Below are positions 18,301-28,100 of a stretch of DNA of 55,070 nt, piece after piece. Every line of letters starts with the position of its first letter. The stretch's first letter is position 1. The position numbers and the translations under genes are program-made. The notes under the pieces were generated by a model, which saw only the letters and a program-made list of their open reading frames with translations, ran no database searches and was not told the origin of the DNA. The DNA comes from Opitutia bacterium (GTDB taxonomy: Bacteria; Verrucomicrobiota; Verrucomicrobiia; Opitutales; Opitutaceae), in the NCBI GenBank assembly GCA_003153035.1, contig PMBT01000014.1:102556-157625 (forward strand), read 5' to 3'.

Positions 18301-18415
18301 TCCAGACGAGGAGCCGCTGCCAAGGCGTCCCAAGCCCATGTCGGCGCCCCGAATCAACTGGCTCCGGCGGATCAGGGCGGGTTGGTGGGAAAACGGCGGG
18401 GCGAGGCGGGTGCAT
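15356..18415 (-). CDS. Xylan alpha-1,2-glucuronidase, glycoside hydrolase family 115, secreted
   Basis: About 1019 residues from the ATG at 18415, typical for GH115 (~950-1000). A hydrophobic signal segment (WQRLLVWTGCLLLCAPDGRA) sits 30 residues in, so the exact start is uncertain; the track start at 18469 is 18 codons longer. Family features: GKWEAFIIQVV, IFGIYDLSEQIGVSPWYWWADVP, KYRGVFLNDEAPDLTNW, NYLWPAMWNNAFNEDDP, MGTSHQEPMLRAQQEW and LLWAEDNWGN. GH115 enzymes remove (4-O-methyl)glucuronic acid from both internal and terminal xylose of glucuronoxylan. First gene of the operon GH115-ORF-GH8-GH67-GH43, with a CTAAC-type box 85 bp upstream. Confidence 0.93.
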   Translation of the reverse strand: MHPPRPAVFPPTRPDPPEPVDSGRRHGLGTPWQRLLVWTGCLLLCAPDGRAIGQDRYVEFGPTAGGFNLVQSGDAADLYVDSQDFAGVLRAADDLTSDVARVTGVTPAVVHQEGDLRAKAVIVGTLGKSRVIDRLIREGRLDVAPIAGKWEAFIIQVVPDPLPGVASGLVIAGSDKRGTIFGIYDLSEQIGVSPWYWWADVPSTHRDALFVKPGRYVQGPPAVKYRGVFLNDEAPDLTNWVMTKFGSVPPGSNPPVPEGISNYNRRFYAKIFEVILRLKGNYLWPAMWNNAFNEDDPANPRLADEYGIVMGTSHQEPMLRAQQEWDRRYLKTVGHWNYATNPDQLEQFWRDGIRRNKEFESIITIGLRGANDTPMASGGPESNRELLEKIVGVQRDILREEINPDVTRVPQLWCLYKEVQEFYEAGLRVPDDVTLLWAEDNWGNVRRLPSAAERRRSGGAGVYYHFDYHGGPRSYQWVNTSPIPKIWDQMVLARQYGADRIWIVNVGHFKGYEFPLEFLLSLAWDTDRWTNDNLTDYTRLWAARNFGPGQAADIADIIAKYTKWNGRRKPELLRPDTYSLIDYHEAETVVADFKTLSAKAEGIHHALPLEKRDAFYQLVLFPTKASALVNELYLAAGKNALYARQDRASTNDLARETRALFQAYLGLIDDFNHTFAGGKWDHFMDQPVLGYTSWRDPPTNNLEAIALTEIQVPAAAAMGLAVEGSENAWPGAPGEPVLPKFDAFNRQRHYIEVFNQGRTPFEFTATVSDSWIKLSQSKGTVEKDQRLWVEVDWSKAPAGAAAGTVKLAGSGCEVSIQVRAFNPVEMTRDFLQGFVEGEGVVSIEAEHYSRKTDLGASRWIKIEDYGHTLSAMRATAPVDTPSATPGKDSPCLDYRMYLFSPGRAEVTAILAPTLNFIPRRGLRLAVSFDDEPPQTVTLVPQDYIAQHGNMDWEKCVGDNARLVRTIHPLTKPGYHTLELWMVDPGVVLEKLVVNLGGVKPSYLGPPESYWRPAALPGQP

Positions 18416-18499
18416 GAGCCAAAGGGCGGAGCGTTGGGAGAATCCGCAGCGGCGTGAGGTTACCGCCACTTCCCGGGTTCTCGCAATGGCGGGTGAAAC

Positions 18500-18511
18500 T
18501 CTAACTTTAGA
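18500..18511 (-). promoter_or_regulatory. Candidate LacI-type operator, site B (GH115 operon)
   Basis: Plus-strand TCTAACTTTAGA, the most symmetric of the four copies: arms TCTAA/TTAGA with a two-base centre. It lies 85 bp upstream of the GH115 start and between two divergently unrelated coding regions, so it is not constrained by protein sequence. Confidence 0.62.
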
Positions 18512-18562
18512 CCCAGGGCGGGCGCCGGCAGCGGGAAAGATTGCGGCGCCAACGCCGTGGTT

Positions 18563-19597
18563 TCAGGGCATTTCGATCTGCACTTTGACGCTGGTGGGGT
18601 TCATCTGGCAGGCGTAGTCAAACGCCGCGACCCCCTCGGTGAAGGCGAAACGATCCGTGATGAGCGGGCGCACATTGATTCTGCCGCTCGCCATCAAGGC
18701 GAGCGCACGGGGAAAGACATGGGCGTAGCGGAAGACCGTTTCGATGCGCGCCTCCTTCACCTGCGCAGCCACGATGTCGAACGACACCGGCGCGCCCGGC
18801 ATGCCGATGAAGACTGCGCAGCCGCCGGGACAGAGCAGGTCGATCGCCTGGGCCGCGGCCGCCGCAGCTCCGGTGGCTTCGAAGACGACATCGGCGCCCC
18901 AGCCATCGGTGGCCGCGCGAATTAGCTCTCGGGGATTCTCCTCGCGGACATTGATCGGCGTGATCGGGCCCAGCGTTGCAGCGAGCGCAAGCTTGGCCGG
19001 CTGCACGTCGGTGATGAACACCCGGCTGCACCCGCCGGCCAGGGCCGCCAGCGCTGTGAGCGTGCCGATCGGCCCGGCCCCAAGCACGGCAGCCACATCA
19101 CCCGGCCTGAGGCAGGCTTTGCTGGCGGCATGCATCCCCACGGCGAGCGGCTCGACCATTGCTCCCTCCGCGAAGCTCACATTGTCAGGCAGTTTGAACG
19201 TGAACGTGTCGGGATGGATCACCGTCGGGCGCAGGCAGCCGTGCACCGGCGGGGTCGCCCAAAACCGCACCGCTGGATCAAGGTTGTAACGGCCGAGCCG
19301 GGTGGCATGGCTGTTTGGATCGGGAATTCCCGGCTCCATGCAGACGCGGTCACCGGGGCGCAAAATGCCCACGGCGGAACCCGTCTCCACTACGATGCCG
19401 GCAGCTTCATGCCCGAGCACCATGGGTTCCCGCACGACAAATGGTCCGATGGAGCCATGCTGGTAGTAGTGCACGTCGCTGCCGCATATTCCGACGGTAT
19501 GGATGCGGACGCGCACATCGTGGAGACCGAGAGTCTCGGCGATCGCGATGTCGCGAAGACGCAGCGAGCGGACTTTCTCCAAAACGAGCGCTTGCAT
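18563..19597 (-). CDS. Zinc-type medium-chain dehydrogenase, xylitol/sorbitol dehydrogenase-like
   Basis: 344 residues from the ATG at 19597, starting [15 protein letters not shown]; the longer track start is spurious. Catalytic zinc site: Cys in [11 protein letters not shown], His-Glu in [12 protein letters not shown]-binding loop: [12 protein letters not shown]. The sorbitol dehydrogenase signature [16 protein letters not shown] is present, pointing to polyol substrates (xylitol, sorbitol). The four structural-zinc cysteines usual in bacterial members (a CxxCxxC lobe) are replaced here by [12 protein letters not shown], as in animal sorbitol dehydrogenases. It lies 29 bp after the GH3 beta-xylosidase in the same unit, so a role in xylose/xylitol or another released polyol is likely (inference). 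Confidence 0.88.
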   Translation of the reverse strand: MQALVLEKVRSLRLRDIAIAETLGLHDVRVRIHTVGICGSDVHYYQHGSIGPFVVREPMVLGHEAAGIVVETGSAVGILRPGDRVCMEPGIPDPNSHATRLGRYNLDPAVRFWATPPVHGCLRPTVIHPDTFTFKLPDNVSFAEGAMVEPLAVGMHAASKACLRPGDVAAVLGAGPIGTLTALAALAGGCSRVFITDVQPAKLALAATLGPITPINVREENPRELIRAATDGWGADVVFEATGAAAAAAQAIDLLCPGGCAVFIGMPGAPVSFDIVAAQVKEARIETVFRYAHVFPRALALMASGRINVRPLITDRFAFTEGVAAFDYACQMNPTSVKVQIEMP

Positions 19598-19626
19598 CGC
19601 AGAGCCTGGGGAGATCGCCGCCGGGT

Positions 19627-21747
19627 TTATGCAAGGATGATCTCGCCAGCGGCCGGCGTGGGAGCGCCCAGAGCGATCGCGCGCGGACCCGGCGAAGCCG
19701 GACCGACGACCAGGCCGTAGCGACCCGGCCACCAGACGCGCTCTCCCGCCGCGTTGACCTGGCGGAATGCATCGCTGGTGAGATGAAACTCGACCTTGAT
19801 GGTGGAGTTGGCCGGCACCGGGGTTTTCCGGAAATCGACCAGGGTTGCCCGTGGCGCCTCCGGTTGGTCGCGCGGCGGAATCACGTAGCACTGCACCGTC
19901 TCATCCGTGGCGCGAGCGCTGGCGTTGGTGACGGTGGTCTGCACCGTCAGTTCTTGACCCTCGCACAGCCGGGCGGCGTTCAAGGACAGGGCCCCGTAGG
20001 AGATTTGTGCGTAGCTGAGTCCAAAACCAAAGGGGTAAAGCGGCTCGATATCCGCGAAGCGGTAGGTCCGTCCTCGCATCCGGTAGTCATTGAACGGCGG
20101 GAGATCGGCGGTGCGCCGCGGCACGGTCACCGGCAGCCGGCCCGAGGGCGACACGTCGCCAAAGATCACATCGGCGAGGGCGCGTCCGCCCTCGCAGCCG
20201 GGATACCACACCTGCAGCACCGCGTCGCAGAAGTCCTGCGCCTCCGGCACGGCAAGGGCGCTACCGCCGGTGAGGACGAGCACCAGCTTCCGGGCATGCT
20301 TGCGCAGCTCGATCAAGAACTCCCGCTGGCAGGCCGGCAGTTCGATTGTGACGCGGTCGCCACCGGTCGACGACGCCACCGCATCACCCTCCTCGCCCTC
20401 CAGGGTTGGATCGAGGCCCAGCACCGCGATGACGATCTCCGATTCCGCCGCGGTGGAAAAAGTGTAGTTGACGCCCGGAGCCGCGGGCTGGTCCAGCGGG
20501 CAGCCAGCCCGGTACTCGATGCGCGTGCCTTCGACGACGCGCTCCACGATTCCCTCGAACAGGGTGACGAGTTGCGGCGCCACGCCGTAGTAGTTTCCCA
20601 GCAGTGCGCCCACGTTGGCGGCGGTGGGTCCGACCACCAGGAGGCTCTCGGGGTTGCGCGGCAGCGGTAGCAGGCCGTTGTTCTTCAGGAGCACGATCGA
20701 CTCGGTCGCGGCCTGACGGGCGAGCGCGCGGTGCGCCGTGCTGTCGACGATCTCCGGCTGGAGGTTCGACCACGGCACGCGGGCGGGCGGATCGAGCAGG
20801 CCGAGGCGAAACCGGGTTGAGAGCAGCCGCCGCAGCGAAGTGTCGATTTCGGCCACGGTGATGAGGCCTTCTTTCACGGCCAGCACGAGATCGTGATAGG
20901 TGCAGCCGCAGTTGAGGTCGCAGCCCATGCGCACTGCGAGCGCGGCCGAGGCTGCGGCGCTGGCCGTTACTTTGTGGTGCCGGTGAAAGTCGTCGACGGC
21001 CCCGCAGTCGCTCACGACATGCCCCTGGAAACCCCATTTTTCGCGCAGCTGTTTTACCAGCAGGAAGCGACTGCCGCAACAGGGCTCGCCGTAAACCCGG
21101 TTGTAGGCGCCCATCACGGCTTCCACGCCGTGGCGCACGAGTTTCTCGAAAGCGGGCAGGTAGGTTTCCGCTAGATCCTTGGGTGTGGGTTGGGCGTCGA
21201 AAACGTGCCGCTCTGCCTCGGGTCCGCTGTGCACGGCGAAGTGCTTGGCACACGCCGCGGTCTTGAGGTAATGGGAATCGTCGCCTTGGAGTCCCCGCAC
21301 CATGGCGACACCCAGCTCACCGGTGAGGAAGGGGTCCTCCCCAAAGGTCTCCTGGCCGCGCCCCCAGCGCGGATCGCGGACGATGTTGATGTTGGGCGTC
21401 CAGAAAGTGAGGCCCTGGTACTGACCGCGCCGGCCGACGGCCACGGCGGCGTGATGCTTGGCGCGCGCCTCGTCGGCGATGGTGCTGGCGACGCGTTCGA
21501 CCAGTGGACGGTTCCAAGTAGCGCCGAGCCCGATCACCTGGGGAAAAACCGTCGCCCGGCCATTGCGCCCGACGCCGTGGCAGGCTTCGCTCCACCAGTT
21601 GTATGCGGGTACGCCCAGCCGGTCGATCGCGCTGCTTTCATGCAACAGCTGGCTGATCTTTTCCAGCAAGGTGAGGCGGCCGACGAGATCGTCGATGCGC
21701 TCGGTGAGCGGAAGATCGGAATTGAGGAAGGGATATGCGAAGGCCAT
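19627..21747 (-). CDS. Glycoside hydrolase family 3 beta-xylosidase-like
   Basis: 706 residues from the ATG at 21747 ([24 protein letters not shown]). The GH3 N-domain has [44 protein letters not shown] and the nucleophile Asp in [13 protein letters not shown]. The C-domain carries the likely acid/base Glu around [12 protein letters not shown] fibronectin type III-like domain ends the protein. WWSEACHG is the pattern typical of beta-xylosidases in GH3. No signal peptide, so it is probably cytoplasmic. It heads a two-gene unit with the polyol dehydrogenase and has a CTAAC-type box 123 bp upstream. Confidence 0.92.
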   Translation of the reverse strand: MAFAYPFLNSDLPLTERIDDLVGRLTLLEKISQLLHESSAIDRLGVPAYNWWSEACHGVGRNGRATVFPQVIGLGATWNRPLVERVASTIADEARAKHHAAVAVGRRGQYQGLTFWTPNINIVRDPRWGRGQETFGEDPFLTGELGVAMVRGLQGDDSHYLKTAACAKHFAVHSGPEAERHVFDAQPTPKDLAETYLPAFEKLVRHGVEAVMGAYNRVYGEPCCGSRFLLVKQLREKWGFQGHVVSDCGAVDDFHRHHKVTASAAASAALAVRMGCDLNCGCTYHDLVLAVKEGLITVAEIDTSLRRLLSTRFRLGLLDPPARVPWSNLQPEIVDSTAHRALARQAATESIVLLKNNGLLPLPRNPESLLVVGPTAANVGALLGNYYGVAPQLVTLFEGIVERVVEGTRIEYRAGCPLDQPAAPGVNYTFSTAAESEIVIAVLGLDPTLEGEEGDAVASSTGGDRVTIELPACQREFLIELRKHARKLVLVLTGGSALAVPEAQDFCDAVLQVWYPGCEGGRALADVIFGDVSPSGRLPVTVPRRTADLPPFNDYRMRGRTYRFADIEPLYPFGFGLSYAQISYGALSLNAARLCEGQELTVQTTVTNASARATDETVQCYVIPPRDQPEAPRATLVDFRKTPVPANSTIKVEFHLTSDAFRQVNAAGERVWWPGRYGLVVGPASPGPRAIALGAPTPAAGEIILA

Positions 21748-21869
21748 GGATGGAAATTCCAAATACCGGGTGTCGACGATGACCCGGAACGAAAGTGGGG
21801 CAAGTTTGCAGGGCCACCCAATCACAGGCATTTTCCAACCCGGACATCTTTGCGCAAAAGCGGCGGGAG

Positions 21870-21881
21870 TCTAACAATAGA
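21870..21881 (-). promoter_or_regulatory. Candidate LacI-type operator, site C (GH3 unit)
   Basis: Plus-strand TCTAACAATAGA, matching the shared core CTAAC(T/A)(T/A)TAG, 123 bp upstream of the GH3 start. It is the most divergent copy in the centre (CA instead of CT). Confidence 0.55.
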
Positions 21882-22101
21882 TCAGCGAGGGCATGAAAGG
21901 GGTTATTGTCCCTTCCGGTGCCGACAAAGCCGCGGGCGAACCGGGCGCAGGAATCGATCCGAAGCGGTCAGGTGTGACTTCCCAACCGAGCAGACTGACG
22001 GAACCGCGTCGCGGGCTCACTGCTGATCGGGCGTACGCGAGCGGCGAAACCATGGCAGCCGATTCCATCCCAGCCATAGATGGGCCCATGGAGTCGCCTT
22101 T

Positions 22102-22254
22102 CGGAAGATGCAGCATCCGTATGCGGTCCGCGCGATGGAGGTCGGCCTGCTCTCCGAGAAAGCCGGCTGTCCAGAGATGAATGGCGTTGGGGTCAATTCC
22201 TCGGTGCATCACGAAGCTGACCCGCCGATGGCCCGGCTGTCTTTGCGCGACATC
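22102..22254 (-). pseudogene. Remnant of a LacI-family regulator (effector-domain fragment)
   Basis: In the track ORF 21871..22269 (TTG start), residues 6-56 read GHRRVSFVMHRGI...HLWTAGFLGEQ. This aligns with the intact LacI regulator at 29320, which has YRRIGFVMHRGWDHSVDHLWTAGFLCEQQNL in the middle of its effector-binding domain. Upstream the frame is closed by a stop (TGA just before the TTG), and no HTH domain is found; downstream the similarity stops after LHLP. Identity is only partial at the DNA level, so this is an old, separate paralogue rather than a recent duplication. It is a 50-codon relic of a second regulator that once lay inside the xylan region. Confidence 0.72.
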
Positions 22255-22351
22255 AGGTGGGCGAGCCAATCACCCGCCCTCGCGCGGGATCACGACGGCA
22301 GCACAGTCCCCGGGGGACCGTTGGACGTAGCGAGGATGCTCGGGCTTGGCT

Positions 22352-23140
22352 CTACATGGCGGCACCCGGCTCACTGGTCGCAGTTGGCGCCCTGCTCGTC
22401 GGATGCGGCGGCCCCAGTATTTCCGTGAGCAGCGGTTTCAGTGCATCTGCCCAGATCTGGTAGCCCTTCGCCGATAGGTGGAGCTTGTCCATCGTAACCC
22501 CTTCGCGCAGCTGGCCGTCCTGGTCCGCAAGCTGGTCGTTGATGTTGAGAAAACGGACCGTCTTGGCATCCGCGAAGGTCGCGATCTTCGCATTGATCTG
22601 CCCAATCACCGGGTTCGCCTCGGTCGTGTCGTTGCGGGGAAAAATGGCGGTGAGGATGATCGTCGCCCCTGGTGCCTTGGCCCGGCAGCGGTCGATGAGG
22701 GCCAGGATTTTCTTCGGCACCTCTTCCGCCACGTCGGCGTGCGGAGTGCGACCCACGTCGTTTGTGCCGGCGAGCAGCACGATCACCTTGGGGTTCACGC
22801 CGTCGAGCTCACCGTTTTCGATGCGCCACAGCATGTTCTGCGTCGTATCGCCGCCTACCCCGAAAACGGCGGCGTTCCATCCGTGAAAATTCAGGTTCCA
22901 GTTGGCGAGGAACTCGGGATAGTCCGTCGCGCCCCATCGGCGCGTGATGGAATCGCCAAGAAAATAGAGATCGATTCGGCCCTGGTGCGTTTTTTCGACC
23001 AACTGCTGATGTGCGGCCCTTGCAGCCTCGTCGAGCCGAGGCACGCCTTGAACTGCCGGAGTTGCCGCAAACGCGACCGAGGGAATGCACGCGAGGATCA
23101 CCCGGGCGCAGCGTGAGAGGATTGGGAGAAGTTCGAGCAT
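22352..23140 (-). CDS. SGNH/GDSL-type esterase (possible acetylxylan esterase), secreted
   Basis: 262 residues from the ATG at 23140 with a signal peptide (LELLPILSRCARVILACIPSVAFA). SGNH blocks are complete: Ser in YFLGDSITRRW (block I), Gly in FGVGGDTTQNMLWR (block II), Asn in LLAGTNDVGR (block III), and Asp-x2-His in MDKLHLSAKGY (block V). It resembles the platelet-activating-factor acetylhydrolase-like GDSL group that includes deacetylases of acetylated sugars and xylan. The gene follows the GH35-like gene by 19 bp, so they form one unit. The acetylxylan role is inferred from the neighbourhood; the fold and catalytic set are clear. Confidence 0.88.
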   Translation of the reverse strand: MLELLPILSRCARVILACIPSVAFAATPAVQGVPRLDEAARAAHQQLVEKTHQGRIDLYFLGDSITRRWGATDYPEFLANWNLNFHGWNAAVFGVGGDTTQNMLWRIENGELDGVNPKVIVLLAGTNDVGRTPHADVAEEVPKKILALIDRCRAKAPGATIILTAIFPRNDTTEANPVIGQINAKIATFADAKTVRFLNINDQLADQDGQLREGVTMDKLHLSAKGYQIWADALKPLLTEILGPPHPTSRAPTATSEPGAAM

Positions 23141-23159
23141 AAACGGGCCCAACGCTTCG

Positions 23160-24809
23160 TTAGTAGCGATAAAGCTTCACCCGTTGGATGGAGAACCGAC
23201 CCGGTTCGAGGCGGACATGCCTTCCCTGATGGGTCTGGTCGCCTCCCAACGAGAGGATGTTCTGCCATTCGCCATTTACAAACCGGCCCTCCTCGGCACT
23301 GAGGATGCCCGCATTCAACCCCGGCTCAACCGACGCGAACGTAATCACCAGCGCCGTACCCGCGACGATGAACTCACCGGGCCCCAGTTCAATGACCAGT
23401 CCCCCTGAGGGGTAAGCCGGCACTGTCCCGCTGTTCGCCGCAGGAACGATCACTCCGTCTGCCAGATTGGGCGGCGCTCCTCGCTCAAACGTGGCGCTCA
23501 GCACGTAGTTTCCGAGCCGCACCAACTGCGGCTGCCTTTGCTCGGGTCCTTCCGAAAGCAGCCCCGCCATGCTGCCGTTTCCCTGATGGGCGAGGATGAG
23601 GGGCTCAAGTTGCGCAATCAGGTCGAAACTCGCCGCCAGATACTTCCCCGCCGGATCGCCGATCGACTCGATGGCGAAAGGGGAAAAGCCTATGGCATCG
23701 TGAGCCCCGAAGGCGTATAGGCCGTTGACCGACGCGTTGGGACCCCGTACCGCCTCCGGAATGAAAAGCGGATTTCCCGGCCGCTTGTAGCGGCGGGCCC
23801 ACTCGGTGAAATTCTGAAAATAGATGTCGGGCGCCAGAAGGTCGATCGCGGGGGCGCCCGCATGCCACACGTCCATCAAATGCGGCAGCGGTCCTCCGCT
23901 CGGGTACTGGCCGGGTTGATGTCCCGGCCGAATGAGCGCCGCATTGACGTACAAAGGCAGTGGATACTCCTTCTTGCCGGCAGCGGCGACCGCGTCGGTG
24001 TAGCGGGCGAAATACCAGGCCATGAAGATTTCCTCGCCAGCCGGATCTGCGCCGAAGACCTCCGCCCAGGTCCCGGCCCGTTTCCCACCTGCGGCCGACC
24101 ACGTGGCTTTCAACTCCGTCGTGAGGTGTTCGGCGTGAGCGGTCAGGTAATCCATCAACTCGCCGGGAACTGGACCGGCAAACGCCCGATCGGCCTCGGG
24201 ACAATGATCGCGCGCCGCGGGGATCATGCCGATTTCGTTTTCGACCTGGACCATGACCACGGTCTGCTGGGTGCCATCAGCGTCCCGCAGATGTCGCAAC
24301 AGCGTTCCAAATGCCTTAGCGTCGGCCCGCAGGTTCTCGATCGAAAACGGCGAAAGTATTTCCAGGCGCGCGCCGCTCGGATCGCCGGCGCGTGGAAACC
24401 GCTTGGGATCGACCTTGATCCAGGCGGGCGCGTAGCAGGACATGCTGTTCTTCCAGGACCCAAACCAGAGCAGCACCAGATGCATCCGGTTGTCCCGCGC
24501 CTGCGCCAGCAGGCGGTCGACGGTCGAGAAGTCGAATTGCCCTTCCTGCGGTTCGATGAGGTCCCAATACACCGGCACGATGAGCGTGTTGAGGTTGAGC
24601 GCTTTGAACCTCTCCCATGACGGTTCCAGATACGCCGGATTTGTCGCGGAGGAATTATTGATCTCTCCGCCGCGAATGAGCAATGGCCGGCCATCGACGA
24701 TCAGTTGCGTCGCCGTTCCCTGCACTCGCAGGTGCGGCGGTGCCGACTCGGCGTGAGCGCATGTTCCAACGCAGAAAATGAGAAGCAGAAACCTGAACGT
24801 AATTCTCAT
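23160..24809 (-). CDS. GH35-like glycoside hydrolase (DUF5597 type), secreted
   Basis: 549 residues from the ATG at 24809 with a signal peptide (RITFRFLLLIFCVGTCAHA). The TIM-barrel part begins IVDGRPLLIRGGEINNSS and has the GH35/GH42-like strand ends: FKALNLNTLIVPVYWDLIEPQEGQ, acid Glu in VVMVQVENEIGMI, and a likely nucleophile Glu in NPLFIPEAVRG. The C-terminal part resembles DUF5597. Relatives are annotated as beta-galactosidases, but in a xylan region the enzyme may remove beta-galactosyl or similar caps from side chains (inference). A mirrored unit with the SGNH esterase; no CTAAC-type box was found upstream, so its control may differ from the other units. Confidence 0.85.
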   Translation of the reverse strand: MRITFRFLLLIFCVGTCAHAESAPPHLRVQGTATQLIVDGRPLLIRGGEINNSSATNPAYLEPSWERFKALNLNTLIVPVYWDLIEPQEGQFDFSTVDRLLAQARDNRMHLVLLWFGSWKNSMSCYAPAWIKVDPKRFPRAGDPSGARLEILSPFSIENLRADAKAFGTLLRHLRDADGTQQTVVMVQVENEIGMIPAARDHCPEADRAFAGPVPGELMDYLTAHAEHLTTELKATWSAAGGKRAGTWAEVFGADPAGEEIFMAWYFARYTDAVAAAGKKEYPLPLYVNAALIRPGHQPGQYPSGGPLPHLMDVWHAGAPAIDLLAPDIYFQNFTEWARRYKRPGNPLFIPEAVRGPNASVNGLYAFGAHDAIGFSPFAIESIGDPAGKYLAASFDLIAQLEPLILAHQGNGSMAGLLSEGPEQRQPQLVRLGNYVLSATFERGAPPNLADGVIVPAANSGTVPAYPSGGLVIELGPGEFIVAGTALVITFASVEPGLNAGILSAEEGRFVNGEWQNILSLGGDQTHQGRHVRLEPGRFSIQRVKLYRY

Positions 24810-25122
24810 CTGACAGGGCGACGCACGAATTATGAGGGAGCCTTTTCGAATGGCAACCGGGCAAAGTGCGGGGCGCGGGCCTACCAAGGTGCAATATGGC
24901 ACAGACCACCGCCGGCGGCGCCAAGGTCCAACGGCTCAGTGGAACGGTCAAAACTACTACCTGGATAATGACGATTGGGGAGTGTCGCCGGCCCCATGCC
25001 GGGCATGCCAATCAAAAGCGGCAGGTTTTGAAGCCTGCCGCTGCTATGCTCTGAAGACTGCAACCCAACCAACCGCCCAGCCCCACCGCCAACCGGCGAG
25101 GGGCCGAGTGGCTGGTCCTATG
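24810..25122. other. Intergenic region between TonB receptor and GH35-like gene
   Basis: 313 bp with no gene. It contains the terminator of the receptor gene (25011-25042). The promoter of the GH35-like/esterase unit should lie between 24810 and 25010. No copy of the shared box was seen. Confidence 0.55.
25011..25042 (-). terminator. Rho-independent terminator of the TonB receptor gene
   Basis: On the minus strand a perfect 9 bp stem AGCGGCAGG / CCTGCCGCT with an eight-base loop, followed by TTTGAT. It lies 80 bp after the receptor stop codon. The T tract is short, so termination may be partial. Confidence 0.75.
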
Positions 25123-28100
25123 CTAGAACGAGAACGTGTTCGTCAGCGCCCATTCCTGGACCGGGGCGATTCTCACGCTCGCCCAGGTATGGCCGTCGGG
25201 TTGGACGGAGATCGGGATGAGCCCGTCTTTCTTTCCGACGTTGTAGACGTTGAGCTGGATTCGCCAGCCGATCCTATTCGTGATCTTCCGCTCGTAGCCG
25301 AGCCACAGATCGAGCGCGTTCTCCGCAGGGCCGTAGTAGGGTTGGGTCAGGTCGAAGCTCGCCAGGCCGTTGGCGCCGGGGATCACCGGATAACCGATAA
25401 CGACCTTGTCTTGCCAGCGATAGGCTGCGCCGACGGCGAAGCCCTTGAGGGAGCCCCGGCTGAACGAGTAATTCGTCATGACGTTGTACCGCCACTTGCG
25501 GAGTTCGGGCGCGGCGGAGCCTTCGCCCAGCTTCAACAGCGTGTATTTGCCGCGCCAGCCAAGCCAGTCTTGGCGCAGCTCATTCCCCGCAGAATAGTCG
25601 GAGTTGAATCGGACCAAATCACCGGCGGGCCCGGCCATCAGGGTATCCATGTAGGTCACCAACTGATCCAGCACCGGGCCACCGATGTTGGTGCGGATCG
25701 CCGTGGTTTCCGCGGCGTTGAGCGCGATCCGCCAATTCGGAGTCGGATTGGCCGTGAACTCGTACTCATAGCCCTTCGATTGGGTGTCAGAGGTGATCGC
25801 AAAGCCCTGCATCAACGGGGCATTGCGATAGTCATACACGCTCGCCGGATCGGGCAGGATGGGGTTGGTTTCATATTGGCCGCGAGTCTCCAACGCCGCC
25901 TGCGTCGTCGGGCCCACGCCATAGTTCCACGCCGAGAAGTAGCCATTGCCCGCAAGCATCACCTGCATGGCGTTAAGGGCGGCGAGCGCAGCATCGCGGC
26001 GAGCATCGGCTTGAGCCTGCGTTTCCAAATGGGAATTGGCGGGCCCCGTAGCGAGGGCGCCTGAAGCGACCGGCCTCCCAGTCGTATTATCCACATAGGC
26101 CGCGTCCCACAGATACCGCTGTCCGGTGTAATGATTGAGGTTCGTCTGTCCGGCCGTGGCCCAGGTGTAGGCCGACATGTAGTAGGTCTTGATATTGCGC
26201 CAATTCAGGGCATCCCGAATCGTGGTGTAGATGCCGCTGTTGTCGAACCCCGCGAGGGTGGCGCCGACCAACTTGGTGTCATATTTCGTCACGCGCAGAG
26301 AATACTTTCCGTCCTTCGTGGCGAGCATGAGGCCGTATTCCTTGGTGGCGCCGGTCGGGTTGGCGATATTATGGCCGTAGATGTCGCGGCGTGCATCCGT
26401 GATCTGGAAGTTGCTCGACTTGTTATACGACAGGCTGATGTCGATCGGCAGGAAGTCGTGCCCTTCGAGCAACTGGTTGAGGTGCGCGACCACGCCGCCC
26501 GCGTTGGAATGGGCCTTGAAAACCGAGCGGGTCTGATTCGCGTTGAGCGGGTTGGTTTCGCCCGGAAGCGCATAAGGCTGGGAGGAGGCGGGACCGGTTG
26601 GGGACAAATTCAACGCGCCGCGCGCGGTGGCTCCCGGCAGGGTCTGAGCGGTCACGCCCTGGCCTTTGACCTCGTCGTAGCGCCAGCCGAGGGTGGGCAC
26701 GATGGCGTCGTTCCATAGGTAGCCCTGCCAGGTACCGGCATAGGATTTCGTCTCGCGCAAGGTCAGGCTGGCCGCCTGCAGGAGACTCTGATCGGCGCCG
26801 TTATCATAGCGCAGCAGGGTATCCTGGAAGTTATTATTCCAGCCGACGTAGTTAGCGGGATTCGAAACCTGCGTCAGTTGGGGATAGGTGGCACCGGTCG
26901 TGGTGTTTATCACCGGGGCTCCATTGAAGATAGTCTGCAAATTAGCCGGCACGTTCCACGGGTCGGCAAAGTTGACGCCCGTCGGACTCCTCCAGGTTGA
27001 ATCAAACTGATAGATATTGCCATTCTGCAGTGTCAGATTGTTTTTGATGCCCGGAATCTGAGCGTTGGCCGCCGAAGTCGCGTTGGCCAGCGACCCACCG
27101 AGGTAAGCGACCCCGATTGGCGGGAGATTGAGGATGCCATCGGGATTCCCCTGGAGCTTGTAGGTGGCGTAAGCCAGGGAGTTGGCATACATCTGCCAAG
27201 TCAGGTTTTGGGTGGAGTATTTCTCGTCGCTAAAGACACCGTTGAAACGGTGCTTGCCGAGCAGCTTCGCGAGGAAGCTGTCCTTCGCAAGATAGTCCGT
27301 GGCCCGAAGCTCAGCGAAGACCGATCCGCGGATATACTTGCGGTCGCTTTCGTAGGAATTTCCGCCGCCCGGCCCGATGGCGACGAAGGGCCGGCCGAAG
27401 TTGGGATTGGCAACGTTGCCATTGGTGGCGTTGGTGGGTCCGACCACGTAGTCCTGAAAGTTCTGCAGCAGATCGATGTTAATCGACGGGTTGTTGCTGT
27501 TCGGGCCGCCGATCAGGTTCTGCCCGCCCCGCTTGTATCTCTGGCGGTCGTAGGTGAATTGGACGCCTACGCGATCGTCCCAAAACGTCTGCTGGAGGTC
27601 AATGTTGAGGGCATTCCAGTTTTCGAACTGAGAGGCGGTCGGGCCGTCGATCAGATTGTGATAGAAATCGAAAACCGACGGGTCGGTCAGCGAGGCGTTT
27701 CGGTATTGGCCGTATTGGTAATTGGGCAGGTGCGCGTTGATGGCATACGTGCTTAAGCTGGCGAGATCGGAGAAGACGTCCGCATACCTCATGCCGACGA
27801 GATTGACGCCGGCGCCTTGGGGAACTCCGGCGGCATTGAGCGCACCCGTATTAACGTATCCGCCGTAGATCCGGTAGAGCTGGTTGCTTGTGCCGTCCAT
27901 GAACCAGACGGGTTGCTGCTGGTTGGCGTAGCCGCCCAACCAGGGACTGAAGGTCGCTTGGGCTGAGCCGACTGTGTAGCCATTCGGCACCGCAAGCTTG
28001 CCCATGCCGCCGTTCAGGCTGGTCGTGTCAACCGCACGGAACCACGGTGTGATCCTGTCCTCCGGCGGGACAATGCGTGGCCGGTCGGCATTGATGTTGC

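Larger units (their letters stand above)
21748..22351. other. 604 bp gap with operator-like site and LacI remnant
   Basis: No intact gene. It holds regulatory site C (21870-21881) and a short fragment matching the effector-binding domain of LacI regulators (22102-22254), both listed separately. The rest shows no recognisable coding or structural signal. Confidence 0.6.
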
